A stretch of DNA of 64,000 nt. Origin: PNNG01 sp964577055 (GTDB lineage Bacteria; Bacteroidota; Bacteroidia; UBA7662). How positions within the stretch are numbered: position 1 is the first letter of the stretch; each line of letters opens with the position of its first letter. Positions 1 to 8,616 of this stretch are shown piece after piece. The translations under genes were made by a program, and so were the position numbers. Below the pieces are notes generated by a model. That model had not been told where the DNA came from. It saw only the letters and a program-made list of their open reading frames with translations, and ran no database searches. The DNA is taken from assembly GCA_964577055.1 (NCBI GenBank), contig CAZNWC010000005.1, forward strand, positions 62,001 through 126,000, read 5' to 3'.

Positions 1-656
1 GCCTCAAATTGCTTGATGCACTGTGCCATGATTTGTTCTTCAGCGGGATTGAGCGCGTTAAATCCGGCAAAAAAGTAATGATCGAAGGTTGGGGTATGTG
101 CTTTTTTAACGAGTTGTTCGGCCAAGGCGCGGGCCATCATGCTTTGCCATGCAATCCCCTTTTCCAATTGTTTCTCGCGTAAACGGTGATACAAGCTGCC
201 GAGGCGTCGGTAAAAATTGAGGAATTGGGTTGCTGCTTGTCCGAGTTGTCCGCTCTCCGGCGACCATAAATCGATGGCTTTTTCCTGGCTCAAATAACCA
301 AATACCTGATTGGCATCGAGCAGGTAGGCATCTACTTCACTAAAATCGGCCAAAACTTCAGGTGCCCAATGTAAAAACGACTCAAGTGGCTCATCGGGCA
401 CCATTTCCAGGTAAGCTTCGTACAAGGCAAATTGCAATTCAAGCGGTTCGGCCTGGCGCCAACCAGTTTCCACTGCCAGCCAATCAGGCAAAGTGAATAT
501 GGCGGGGGCGAATACCGCCTGTTCGAGTCGTTGGGCCAAAAGCTTGCGGAAAGCTACTCCTGCTCGCCGACTGGGGAATACCAAGGCCGTACGTGGCCAT
601 TCCTTTTGTGGTATAGCGAGCAGGGCTTCAAGCAGGGTTGGGAGTAGGGAGGCCAT
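1..656 (-). CDS. PD-(D/E)XK nuclease family protein, AddB-like (N-terminal part only)
   Basis: This open frame enters on the minus strand with an ATG at 656-654 and runs off the window, so only the first 218 codons are visible. The N-terminus has the nuclease/helicase-like pattern F-P-S-R-R-A-G-V-A-F-R-K-L-L (about residues 28-41), as in large Bacteroidota proteins related to AddB/RecB-type repair nucleases. Such proteins work with a UvrD-like helicase at double-strand breaks. The nuclease domain that would prove this lies outside the window. A TAnnTTTG box ends four bases before the ATG, which supports this start. The family is inferred from the N-terminus only. Confidence 0.7.
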   Translation of the reverse strand, partial: MASLLPTLLEALLAIPQKEWPRTALVFPSRRAGVAFRKLLAQRLEQAVFAPAIFTLPDWLAVETGWRQAEPLELQFALYEAYLEMVPDEPLESFLHWAPEVLADFSEVDAYLLDANQVFGYLSQEKAIDLWSPESGQLGQAATQFLNFYRRLGSLYHRLREKQLEKGIAWQSMMARALAEQLVKKAHTPTFDHYFFAGFNALNPAEEQIMAQCIKQFE

Positions 657-660
657 GCTA

Positions 661-668
661 CAAACATA
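661..668 (-). promoter_or_regulatory. -7 promoter box (TATGTTTG) of the AddB-like gene
   Basis: On the minus strand the sequence reads TATGTTTG, a match to the Bacteroidota -7 consensus TAnnTTTG, and ends four bases before the ATG at 656. Transcription would then start at or next to the start codon. No good -33 TTTG is visible at the usual distance. Confidence 0.45.
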
Positions 669-760
669 CCAACTCGCTGCAATTGCTGGGGCAGTGTGAA
701 AAACTTTGCTGTTGCTGTAACATCTATGCAGCGACTTGCTCTAAATCCAAAAACGAAAGA

Positions 761-1588
761 ATGAAAGCACTACTCTTCATGTTCTTTGCTTTGAGCATTA
801 CCTCATTAAAAGCAAATCAACCATTTGTTGTTCAGGAATATGGCACAAATGGAGATGCCGTTGTTTTGATTCCTGGTTATGCTTCCTCGCCCGAAGTATG
901 GTCTTCAACCATCGCCCATTTGGAAAAGTCGTACCGCCTGTATGTTTTGCACTTTGCGGGTTTTGCTGGCAGGCCTGCGGCACCGGCACCGGGATTTGAC
1001 AAGTGGGCCGAAGCGGTTGTTGCGTGGCTGGATAAATTGCCCGAATCTGAGCTAACGGTGATTGGCCACAGCATGGGCGGGGTGATGGCTTTGCAGCTGG
1101 CCGCCGAATTGCCCGAAAAGGTGAAAAAGGTAGTGGTGGTAGATGCCCTCCCTTGCTTGAGCGCGCTGAACAACCCAAACTTCAAAGCCGATCCCTCCTT
1201 TTCGTGTGAAGCCAGCATCAAACAGATGTCGTCTTTGAGCGATTCGGCATTCAGGGCCATGCAGCAACAAGGAGCCCCATGGTTGGTGAATGATGCAGCT
1301 TGGCAGCAAAAATTGGTTGATTGGAGCATGCAAAGCGACCGATTTACTTTGGCAGCGGTGTATTGCAGTTTTCTTCAAACCGATATGCGCCCCCAATTGG
1401 CCCGCATCAAGGCAAAAGTACTGGTACAGCTCGAAGCTCCCTTTACCGGCTACCAAAATGCCATTGCTGCGCAATACGCCAATTTACCTGGGGTTCAGCT
1501 GGCATACGCGCCCAAAGGACTACATTTCGTGATGATTGACGCCGCCGATTGGTATTTCGAAAGCCTTACCGCATTTTTGAAGCCATGA
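761..1588 (+). CDS. Alpha/beta hydrolase, secreted or periplasmic
   Basis: The 275-residue protein has a hydrophobic N-terminus (residues 1-18) that looks like a signal peptide, so it probably acts outside the cytoplasm. It has the fold's landmarks: the loop L-I-P-G-Y near residue 37, the nucleophile elbow G-H-S-M-G with Ser104, and a C-terminal His in K-G-L-H-F near residue 258. The acid residue is not obvious. The substrate cannot be told. The ATG at 761 is preferred over an upstream in-frame GTG at 638 because it directly precedes the signal peptide and follows an A-rich stretch. Its stop overlaps the sigma factor start as ATGA, so the two are probably co-transcribed. Confidence 0.8.
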   Translation: MKALLFMFFALSITSLKANQPFVVQEYGTNGDAVVLIPGYASSPEVWSSTIAHLEKSYRLYVLHFAGFAGRPAAPAPGFDKWAEAVVAWLDKLPESELTVIGHSMGGVMALQLAAELPEKVKKVVVVDALPCLSALNNPNFKADPSFSCEASIKQMSSLSDSAFRAMQQQGAPWLVNDAAWQQKLVDWSMQSDRFTLAAVYCSFLQTDMRPQLARIKAKVLVQLEAPFTGYQNAIAAQYANLPGVQLAYAPKGLHFVMIDAADWYFESLTAFLKP

Positions 1589-2055
1589 GTTCGTTCCAAC
1601 AAGTGTATGAAGCCTATTGGCCACGTATTTACCGATTGTGCCTGGCTTATGTGGGCGATCAGGAATGGGCAAAAGATGTATGCCAAGAGTGTTTCGAAAT
1701 TGCCTGGCGACAACGCAATCAATTCAGGGAAGAAGCTCAAATGAGCAGCTGGATATTCCGAATTGCGGTGAATTTGTGCTTGCGCCAGCTCAAAAGGGCA
1801 GAAAAGCAATCGGGCTGGGAAGCTGAGCACCACGAGCGCCAACAATTGCAGCAAGAACGACGCACCGATTTGGAGATGCGCTTGTACGAAGCCATTGGAC
1901 AATTGCCCGAAATCGACCGATTGCTCATTTCATTGCACCTCGAGCAAATGCCCCAACAGCAAATTGCTGAGCTTCTCGACTTATCGCACGCCAATGTGCG
2001 CGTGCGCATTCACCGCATCAAAGAACAACTCCATCAACGATTAAGCGAACAATAA
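1585..2055 (+). CDS. ECF-type RNA polymerase sigma factor (sigma-70 family)
   Basis: The 156-residue protein has the two ECF domains: sigma region 2 (about residues 4-70, with the Y-G/V-x-D-x-E-W-A-K-D-V-C-Q-E helix typical of -10 recognition) and region 4 (about 105-150) with a helix-turn-helix around Q-Q-Q-I-A-E-L-L-D-L-S. It would direct core polymerase to a small regulon. The ATG at 1585 overlaps the hydrolase stop as ATGA; an earlier in-frame start would lie far inside the hydrolase gene. The next gene starts two bases after its stop, a place where anti-sigma factors are common. Confidence 0.9.
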   Translation: MSSFQQVYEAYWPRIYRLCLAYVGDQEWAKDVCQECFEIAWRQRNQFREEAQMSSWIFRIAVNLCLRQLKRAEKQSGWEAEHHERQQLQQERRTDLEMRLYEAIGQLPEIDRLLISLHLEQMPQQQIAELLDLSHANVRVRIHRIKEQLHQRLSEQ

Positions 2056-2056
2056 C

Positions 2057-2641
2057 ATGGACAAACCGACCTTAGAACAGCTTTGGCAGCAGACGCCAAT
2101 TGCTCCACCCAATTGGGAAGCATTTGCCCAAATGGCAACCGAACGTGAAGTAAAAAAACGCAATGAACGCAATAGGGTCAATTTCTTACTTGGAGGAACC
2201 ATTGCTTTTGTGGCCTTTATTGCATTCGCTTATTGGCCCATGAAATGGCATACTTTGCTGGGAATCGTCCTCACCGTAGCAAGTATGCTCATTTATCTCT
2301 GGCAATTCAACCGCAACAGCAAAACATGGCCCGAGGCGCTTTCAACAACCAACGCCCGCCAGTATTTGGCATGGTTGCGCCAAGATCGGCAGCGAGAACT
2401 GTATTTGGGCCGCCAACTCATGACGACCTACTTTTTGATGCTCAGCACAGGCATTCTGCTCTACATGTGGGAGTTTGCACAGCGCATGCCGGGTTGGTAC
2501 GGCTGGCTGGCCTATGCCATGGCCATTGGATGGTTTGGTGTGAATTGGCTGGTTTTTCGACCCCGCATTTTGAAAAAGCGAGAGGCGGCCACCAATCGGT
2601 TGATTGAACAATTGGAAGCGTTGCAAGAGCAGCTGACATAA
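2057..2641 (+). CDS. Four-helix membrane protein, possible sigma-factor partner
   Basis: This 194-residue protein begins with a soluble stretch of about 43 residues (W-Q-Q-T-P near residue 10, then a charged run) followed by four predicted membrane segments near residues 44-62, 65-84, 121-140 and 147-167. The C-terminus is charged and helical. I do not recognise a family with certainty. Position just behind an ECF sigma gene and a cytoplasmic N-terminal domain before the first membrane helix suggest an anti-sigma-like role, but four helices are more than usual for that class, so this is inference. A strong hairpin terminator follows directly. Confidence 0.65.
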   Translation: MDKPTLEQLWQQTPIAPPNWEAFAQMATEREVKKRNERNRVNFLLGGTIAFVAFIAFAYWPMKWHTLLGIVLTVASMLIYLWQFNRNSKTWPEALSTTNARQYLAWLRQDRQRELYLGRQLMTTYFLMLSTGILLYMWEFAQRMPGWYGWLAYAMAIGWFGVNWLVFRPRILKKREAATNRLIEQLEALQEQLT

Positions 2642-2642
2642 A

Positions 2643-2668
2643 AAAAGCGGGCCATTTGGCCCGCTTTT
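2643..2668. terminator. Bidirectional hairpin terminator
   Basis: A perfect inverted repeat AAAAGCGGGCC / GGCCCGCTTTT with an ATTT loop sits between the membrane protein (+) and aconitase (-). The A and T runs make it usable in both directions. Confidence 0.9.
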
Positions 2669-2685
2669 CTATTTGATGGCTGGTT

Positions 2686-4953
2686 TTAGCCAGCAAACTG
2701 CGCACGTATGATGTTCAAGGCCGCACCGGCTTTGAACCACTCAATTTGCTGTTCATTGTAGCTGTGGTTGGCCACAATTTCATCCTTGCTGCCATCGGCA
2801 TGGTTGAGCACAATGGTCAACGGCTTGCCGGGAACAAAGCTGGTGAGGCCAAGAATGTCGATGCTGTCGTTTTCCTGCACCTTCTCGTAATCGGCCTTGT
2901 TCGCAAATGTCAAGGCCAACATACCCTGCTTCTTGAGATTGGTTTCGTGGATACGGGCAAACGACTTCACCAAGATCGCACGAACACCCAAGTGACGTGG
3001 CTCCATGGCCGCATGCTCGCGCGATGAACCTTCACCATAGTTTTCGTCACCTACCACAACCGAGCCGATGCCAGCTGCCTTGTAGGCACGCTGCACTGCG
3101 GGCACTTCACCGTATTCGCCATTGATCTGGTTTTTCACCTTGTTGGCGGTTTCGTTGAAGTAGTTGATGCCCCCAATGAGCAGGTTGTTCGAAATGTTGT
3201 CGAGGTGACCGCGGAAGCGCAACCATGGACCAGCCATCGAAATGTGGTCGGTGGTACACTTGCCCTTGGCCTTGATAAGGAGCTTGAGACCGTGTAAATC
3301 GGTTCCTTCCCATGCCTTGAATGGATCGAGCAACTGCAAGCGCTCCGAAGTGGGCGAGACAGCCACTTGTACCTTGCTGCCGTCTTCTGCAGGGGCTTGG
3401 TAGCCTGCATCTTCAACGGCAAAGCCCTTGGTTGGCAGGTCTAAACCCTTTGGTTCTTCAAGCTTTACTTGCTCTCCTTTTTCGTTGGTAAGGGTGTCGG
3501 TTACCGGATTGAAGGTGAGGTCACCGGCTATGGCCAAAGCGGTCACTATTTCAGGCGAGGCCACGAAAGCGTGGGTATTGGGATTACCGTCGGCACGCTT
3601 GGCAAAGTTGCGGTTGAAAGAAGTGATGATCGAGTTCTTCTCCTGCTTCTCGGCACCGTGACGTGCCCACTGACCAATACATGGTCCGCAAGCGTTGGCC
3701 AAAACCACGCCACCCATTTGGTCGAAAGTGGCCAAGAAACCGTCGCGCTCCACAGTGTAACGAACCATTTCAGAACCAGGTGTGATGGTGTATTCCGCCT
3801 TTGCTTTGAGGTTTTTGTCAACAGCCTGTTGTGCCAATGAAGCGGCACGACTGATGTCTTCATACGAAGAGTTGGTACATGAGCCAATCAAACCCACATC
3901 CAATTTGGCAGGCCAGCCGTTTTCACGTACTGCTTGGGCGAATTTGCTCAAAGGCCAAGCCAAGTCAGGCGTGAATGGACCGTTGATGTGCGGCTCCAAC
4001 TCGCTCAAGTTGATTTCAATTACTTGGTCGAAATATTTCTCTGGGTTGGCATATACCTCTGCATCACCGGTGAGGTGCTCAGCAATGCCATCTGCCAAGG
4101 CAGCTACTTCTGCACGACCTGTACCGCGCAAGTAGCTGGCGCTGTTGGCATCGTAACCGAAGATGGATGTGGTAGCCCCAATTTCGGCTCCCATATTACA
4201 AATGGTTCCTTTGCCGGTAGCCGAAAGTGAACGAGCACCTTCGCCGAAATACTCAACAATATGGTCGGTACCACCTTTTACGGTAAGAATACCGGCTACT
4301 TTCAAAATCACGTCCTTGGCAGAGGTCCAGCCACTAAGCTTACCCGTGAGCTTCACGCCGATGAGCTTCGGAAACTTGAGTTCCCAAGCCAATCCAGCCA
4401 TTACGTCGCAAGCATCGGCGCCACCTACACCAATGGCAATCATGCCCAAACCACCCGCATTGGGGGTGTGTGAGTCGGTACCAATCATCATGCCTCCAGG
4501 GAACGCATAGTTTTCAAGCACAACCTGGTGAATGATACCCGCACCGGCTTTCCAAAAGCCAATGCCATACTTGTTCGATACGGATGCAAGGAAGTCGTAT
4601 ACTTCTTTGTTTTTGTCAACCGCTGTTTGCAAATCTTCTACCGCGCCTACTTTGGCTTGGATGAGGTGATCACAGTGAACAGTAGAGGGTACTGCTACTT
4701 GGTCGCGACCTGCCTGCATAAACTGCAACAAAGCCATTTGTGCAGTGGCATCTTGCATCGCCACACGGTCGGGTGCAAAGTCTACGTATGACACACCTCG
4801 TGCGAAATCCTCGGTGGCTTCTCCCTGCCACAAATGGGCATACAGAATTTTTTCGGTGAGGGTAAGGGGACGGTTTACAGCACTGCGCGCAGCGGCCACT
4901 CGGGCCGGAATACGGCTGTAAACCTGTTTGATCATATCCAAATCAAATACCAT
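2686..4953 (-). CDS. acn: Aconitate hydratase
   Basis: This 755-residue enzyme interconverts citrate and isocitrate in the TCA cycle in the cytosol. It shows D-S-H-T-P-N near residue 160 and the three [4Fe-4S] ligands Cys359 (G-S-C-T-N-S-S), Cys422 and Cys425 (A-C-G-P-C-I-G-Q). The C-terminal swivel domain carries G-E-G-S-S-R-E-H. The length and the opening M-V-F-D-L-D-M-I-K fit the mitochondrial-like aconitase usual in Bacteroidota. The frame stays open up to 5118, but homologous sequence begins at the ATG at 4953. It is divergent from the permease gene at 5103 and has a TATTTTCG box at 5007-5000. Confidence 0.95.
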   Translation of the reverse strand: MVFDLDMIKQVYSRIPARVAAARSAVNRPLTLTEKILYAHLWQGEATEDFARGVSYVDFAPDRVAMQDATAQMALLQFMQAGRDQVAVPSTVHCDHLIQAKVGAVEDLQTAVDKNKEVYDFLASVSNKYGIGFWKAGAGIIHQVVLENYAFPGGMMIGTDSHTPNAGGLGMIAIGVGGADACDVMAGLAWELKFPKLIGVKLTGKLSGWTSAKDVILKVAGILTVKGGTDHIVEYFGEGARSLSATGKGTICNMGAEIGATTSIFGYDANSASYLRGTGRAEVAALADGIAEHLTGDAEVYANPEKYFDQVIEINLSELEPHINGPFTPDLAWPLSKFAQAVRENGWPAKLDVGLIGSCTNSSYEDISRAASLAQQAVDKNLKAKAEYTITPGSEMVRYTVERDGFLATFDQMGGVVLANACGPCIGQWARHGAEKQEKNSIITSFNRNFAKRADGNPNTHAFVASPEIVTALAIAGDLTFNPVTDTLTNEKGEQVKLEEPKGLDLPTKGFAVEDAGYQAPAEDGSKVQVAVSPTSERLQLLDPFKAWEGTDLHGLKLLIKAKGKCTTDHISMAGPWLRFRGHLDNISNNLLIGGINYFNETANKVKNQINGEYGEVPAVQRAYKAAGIGSVVVGDENYGEGSSREHAAMEPRHLGVRAILVKSFARIHETNLKKQGMLALTFANKADYEKVQENDSIDILGLTSFVPGKPLTIVLNHADGSKDEIVANHSYNEQQIEWFKAGAALNIIRAQFAG

Positions 4954-4999
4954 GGGAATCAATGATTTTATGCAGGTTGAACTTCTTGAAATTTGCATG

Positions 5000-5007
5000 C
5001 GAAAATA
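5000..5007 (-). promoter_or_regulatory. -7 box (TATTTTCG) of the aconitase gene
   Basis: The minus strand reads TATTTTCG, a TAnnTTYG-type -7 box, 46 bases before the aconitase ATG. On the other strand TAAATTCG at 5091-5098, four bases before the ATG of the divergent permease, is the same kind of box. Neither has a clear -33 element. Confidence 0.4.
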
Positions 5008-5102
5008 CGAAAACAGCACCTGAAATGGAGGTGAACTATTAAAAAACATCAAGATTTTAGAAATACATAGCGAACTGCCGTTGCTCGACTTAAATTCGTG
5101 CC

Positions 5103-6338
5103 ATGCAACTGCGTGCAATCGACAACCTTCGCATCGCCATGGGGGCGATTTTGGCCAATAAACTCCGAACGGGCTTAACTGCGCTCATCATAGCCATCGG
5201 CATCACAGCACTCGTCGGAATTCTTACATCAATTGATGCTTTAGAGAAGTCGCTTACCGATACTTTCACTAGCATGGGAGCCAATACGTTCAGCATCCGG
5301 AACCGTGGATTAAACATCAGCTTTGGCGGACCAAGGAGGAGGGTAGCCAAGAAAATAATTTCTTTTAAAGAGGCAGAAGCTTTTCGAGATCGTTTTGAGT
5401 TTCCCTCCCAAATCGCAATTTCTGGAGTGGTATCTGGAGCCTCCACTATCAAATTTGAACACAAAAAAACCAATCCCAACGTAACCGTTTTTGCGAGCGA
5501 CGAAAATTACCTAGCAACAGGGGCGATTGATTTGGACAAAGGCAGAAATTTCACCCCCACCGAAATCAGGTCGGGGAGCAATGTGGTGTTGTTGGGCTCA
5601 GAGGTAGCATCAAATCTGTTCAAGGAAGAAAATCCCGAGAATAAGTTGGTTAAAATAGGCAATGGCAAATACCGGGTCATTGGAGTTATGGCATCAAAGG
5701 GTTCAAGTTTCGGACAGAATGGCGACCGTTCTGTGGTGATACCCATTTCCAATGCCCGCAGCTTTTTTCCGGACCCCAATCGTTCTTATGTGGTTTCTGT
5801 GCTTATCAATGATCCTACACTGCTGCAAGCTGCTGTAGAAGAAGCCAATGGTTTGTTCAGGGTCACCAGAAGATTGCGGCCTGATCAGGACGACAATTTT
5901 GACATCCTCAAATCAGACAGTTTTGCAAGCAGCCTTATCAGTAACCTCAGTTTTGTGGGAATAGCTGCTACCGCCATTGGCTTTATTACCTTGTTTGGGG
6001 CTGCCATCGGCCTGATGAATATCATGTTGGTATCGGTAACTGAACGTACCCGCGAGATTGGTACACGTAAAGCTTTGGGGGCAACGCAACAAGCCATTAG
6101 GCAACAGTTCTTATTCGAGGCACTTGCTATTGGTCAACTTGGAGGACTGGGAGGAATTGTTATGGGCTTGGTTGTAGGCAATATAGTGTCGTTTGTGGTA
6201 GGCGTAGGCTTCATCATTCCATGGCTGTGGATTTTTTCTGGTGTAATTTTATGTTTGTTAGTAGGCTTGATTTCAGGCTATTATCCTGCTGCAAAGGCGG
6301 CCGGACTCGATCCAATTGAAGCTTTGCGTTACGAATAG
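5103..6338 (+). CDS. ABC transporter permease, MacB/FtsX type
   Basis: The 411-residue protein has the MacB layout: one membrane helix near residues 22-43, a large periplasmic domain (about 44-275), and three more helices in the C-terminal FtsX domain. That domain holds the conserved run around N-I-M-L-V-S-V-T-E-R-T-R-E-I-G-T-R-K-A-L-G (about 302-322) and ends D-P-I-E-A-L-R-Y-E. It would pair with an ATPase of the LolD/MacB kind, which is not encoded here. Such permeases act in macrolide or peptide export or as mechanotransmission devices; the substrate is unknown. The gene is alone, divergent from aconitase, and followed by tRNA genes. Confidence 0.88.
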   Translation: MQLRAIDNLRIAMGAILANKLRTGLTALIIAIGITALVGILTSIDALEKSLTDTFTSMGANTFSIRNRGLNISFGGPRRRVAKKIISFKEAEAFRDRFEFPSQIAISGVVSGASTIKFEHKKTNPNVTVFASDENYLATGAIDLDKGRNFTPTEIRSGSNVVLLGSEVASNLFKEENPENKLVKIGNGKYRVIGVMASKGSSFGQNGDRSVVIPISNARSFFPDPNRSYVVSVLINDPTLLQAAVEEANGLFRVTRRLRPDQDDNFDILKSDSFASSLISNLSFVGIAATAIGFITLFGAAIGLMNIMLVSVTERTREIGTRKALGATQQAIRQQFLFEALAIGQLGGLGGIVMGLVVGNIVSFVVGVGFIIPWLWIFSGVILCLLVGLISGYYPAAKAAGLDPIEALRYE

Positions 6339-6368
6339 TTTGCACAAATAATTTTGTCGCTATATTTG
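6339..6368 (+). promoter_or_regulatory. Promoter of the tRNA-Cys/tRNA-Leu operon
   Basis: TTTG at 6339-6342 and TATATTTG at 6361-6368 are separated by 18 bases. This matches the Bacteroidota -33 TTTG and -7 TAnnTTTG pattern closely. The -7 box ends 12 bases before the tRNA-Cys 5' end. The -33 element abuts the stop codon of the permease gene. This is the best promoter in the window. Confidence 0.8.
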
Positions 6369-6380
6369 CACTCCCATCCG

Positions 6381-6451
6381 GGTCGGATGGCCGAGTGGCT
6401 AGGCAGAGCTCTGCAAAAGCTCCTACAGCGGTTCGAATCCGCTTCCGACCT
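6381..6451 (+). tRNA. tRNA-Cys (anticodon GCA)
   Basis: The 71-base gene folds as a full cloverleaf: acceptor GGTCGGA/TCCGACC, D-stem GCC/GGC, anticodon stem GAGCT/AGCTC with loop CTGCAAA (GCA at 6413-6415), and T-arm AGCGG-TTCGAAT-CCGCT with a four-base variable loop. CCA is not encoded. It lies 25 bases before tRNA-Leu and shares its promoter and terminator. Confidence 0.96.
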
Positions 6452-6476
6452 CATCCACTCGGTGGAAGAAAAGATT

Positions 6477-6560
6477 GCCCAGGTGGCGGAATTGGTAGAC
6501 GCGCTGGTCTCAAACACCTGTGAGGTTACACTCGTACCGGTTCGACTCCGGTCCTGGGCA
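6477..6560 (+). tRNA. tRNA-Leu (anticodon CAA)
   Basis: The 84-base gene has acceptor GCCCAGG/CCTGGGC, D-stem GCG/CGC, a class II variable arm (GAG...CTC) and T-arm ACCGG-TTCGACT-CCGGT. The anticodon loop CTCAAAC gives CAA at 6511-6513, decoding TTG. The anticodon stem CTGGT/ACCTG contains one T-T mismatch (6505 against 6519). CCA is not encoded. Confidence 0.95.
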
Positions 6561-6561
6561 C

Positions 6562-6590
6562 AAACCCGGTCAGAAATGACCGGGTTTTTT
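6562..6590 (+). terminator. Terminator of the tRNA operon
   Basis: The inverted repeat AAACCCGGTCA / TGACCGGGTTT with a GAAA loop is followed by more T residues, directly after tRNA-Leu. It is a classical intrinsic terminator. Confidence 0.9.
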
Positions 6591-6623
6591 GTTTGTGCTT
6601 CTCTTACATTTTCAGCATTTTTG

Positions 6624-8575
6624 ATGCACAACAAAAAAAAATTGGAACACAACCTCTTTCATCAAGCTTTTTTGAACCTAACAGATCCTTGTTGGGCTGT
6701 AGACGAAGATTTTTAACTCTTGATTTTCAATGATTTGGCTATTCAGTATTTTGCACATTTTAATGGTGCTGAATTGGCGATAGGCATAAACATGAAAGAG
6801 GTGTTTCCTGAAGAGATGCGCCAGGATTGTTACAATTGGTACTCGCGGGCGAAAAATGGTGAATCATTCAGTGTGCAAAAAGCATTTGAAATTGCAGAAA
6901 ACGTAGCCCGGTTCCACATCAGTTTTCAATCATACGATACCAATGCTGGTAAAATCATCTTGGTGCTGGCCAAAGATTTATAGCTTAACAAGGAAGTAGA
7001 CGAGCAACAGCTAGAAACAAACCGATTGTTCGATATTATATTCAATGCAGCTTCTGTAGGAATTTCTCTGACCAATGCGGATGGCAATTTTGTGCGTCTG
7101 AACAAAGCTTTCGGAGAAATATTGGGTTGGGAATTGGATGAGTTATTGGGTGATTCATTTGCGAAAATATTTATCCCTGAATTTCGCGAGCAAACCATTG
7201 AAAGGCACAATCGCTTTTTGTCGGGTGAGGAAATCCCCCCAGAAGAATGGGTGCTGAAGCGGAAGGACGGCAGGCCCATTCACCTCTCGGCCAATATTTC
7301 ACTTTACAAAACGAAAGGAGCCAACCCTCCATCGTTACGGTAATATCCGAGATTACCGAAAAGAAAAAGGCAGAAACTGCCTTGGTAGAGGCCAAAAAGA
7401 TTGCCGAATCAGCCGCAAAGACAAAGGCTGAATTTCTGTCGAACATGAGCCATGAAATCAGTACGCCACTGAACGCCGTTATAGGACTAACTGATTTACT
7501 GATCAAGGGCGATGAACCCGAAATGCATCCGCGCTACATCGAGTCTATCAAGTATTCAGCCGATAACTTGTTGATGATTGTGAACGATATCCTTGACTTT
7601 TCGAAAATTGAATCGGGCAAGGTTGCAATAGAGAACATCCAATTTAGTCTGCACAAGGCGCTCGAACAGGTCATGAAAACCATGTTTTTCAAAGCCAACG
7701 AGAAAGGATTAAAATTTCAACTCACCGTTTAAAAGGATGTTCCAGATAGTCTCATGGGTGACCCGTATCGGTTGAACCAAATTTTGATCAACCTTACTGG
7801 AAATACTTTGAAGTTTACAACAGACGACGGTATTTACATTGATGCAGGAGTTTCCCAGTTATCTGCTAAAAATTGTAAGCTAAAGATTACCATCCGCGAT
7901 ACAGGCATTGGCATTCCCGAAAACAAGCTCGACAAAGTGTTTGAGAGCTTTACACAAGCTTATACCGACACCACACGGCTCTTTGGCGGTTCGGAATTGG
8001 GATTGGCCATCAGCAGGAATTTGGCAAGAATCCTGGGTGGCGATATTACTGTTATATCCAAAGTAGGAAAGGGGTCTGTTTTTACCTTGGAGCTGCCTTT
8101 TGAACGTGCTGCCGATGACCTCGTAACAAGTGTAGATCAATCGCTACCCGAAAGTCCGAACAAAGCTGATTTGTCGATGTATAAATTCCTTTTGGTAGAA
8201 GATAACCTCATGAATCAGTTTGTGGCAATTCAAATCTTGAAGCGCTGAAAGGCGAGGGTAGAAGCCGCCGAAAACGGAGAGGTTGCCCTTCAAATGCTAA
8301 AAAAGAACCATTATGATTTGGTTTTTATGGATTTGCAGATGCCTGTGATGAACGGGTATGATGCAACAACCAAAATAAGGGCAGGCGACGCTGGTGAACA
8401 AAATACAAAAATCCCCATATTGGCGATGACGGCCGATGCTTTGCATGAAACCAAGTTGAGAGTGCTCGAAATTGGCATGAACGACTTTATTACAAAACCT
8501 TTGGAATTGGGTGACCTGTTTAGCAAAACTGTCGCAGCATTAAAGGCAAGTCAGCATGGGGTTGAGTTGAGATAA
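6624..8575 (+). pseudogene. Decayed hybrid sensor histidine kinase/response regulator
   Basis: Joined frames give one ancestral protein: an N-terminal sensory part, a PAS domain (about 7020-7310), a HisKA domain with the phospho-acceptor motif S-H-E-I-S-T-P-L-N (about 7447), an HATPase domain (N-box N-L-T-G-N-T-L-K-F near 7790, D-T-G-I-G-I-P near 7900, G-L-A-I near 8000) and a receiver with M-D-L-Q-M-P (about 8330). The frame is broken by stops at 6714 (TAA), 6981 (TAG), 7730 (TAA) and 8246 (TGA, where the family usually has Trp) and by a frameshift near 7315, consistent with loss of one base. All stops except at the frameshift are in the continuing frame. The motif Ser in H-E-I-S is usually Arg. 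The neighbouring genes are intact, so this looks like real decay, not poor sequence. Confidence 0.92.
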
Positions 8576-8603
8576 TCAAAAGCTATCTCCTTAGCCCCAT
8601 GCT
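8553..8603. repeat. Long imperfect inverted repeat, possible terminator
   Basis: AGCATGGGG (8553-8561) pairs with CCCCATGCT (8595-8603), and inside it GAGATA pairs with TATCTC, giving a stem of about 20 base pairs with wobbles and a small bulge. It spans the end of the decayed kinase and the gap before rseP. A T-run is poor on both sides, so terminator function is uncertain. Confidence 0.5.
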
Positions 8604-8616
8604 TAAATGCTAACGC

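Noticed and set aside
6354..6716. 120-codon open frame running through both tRNA genes
   Set aside because: The region is tRNA, and the frame is open only by chance; just its end belongs to the decayed kinase.
6624..8575. Programmed recoding or stop-codon reassignment to explain the interrupted kinase
   Set aside because: Three different stop codons and a frameshift are involved, no slippery sequence is seen, and all neighbouring genes use the same stops normally.
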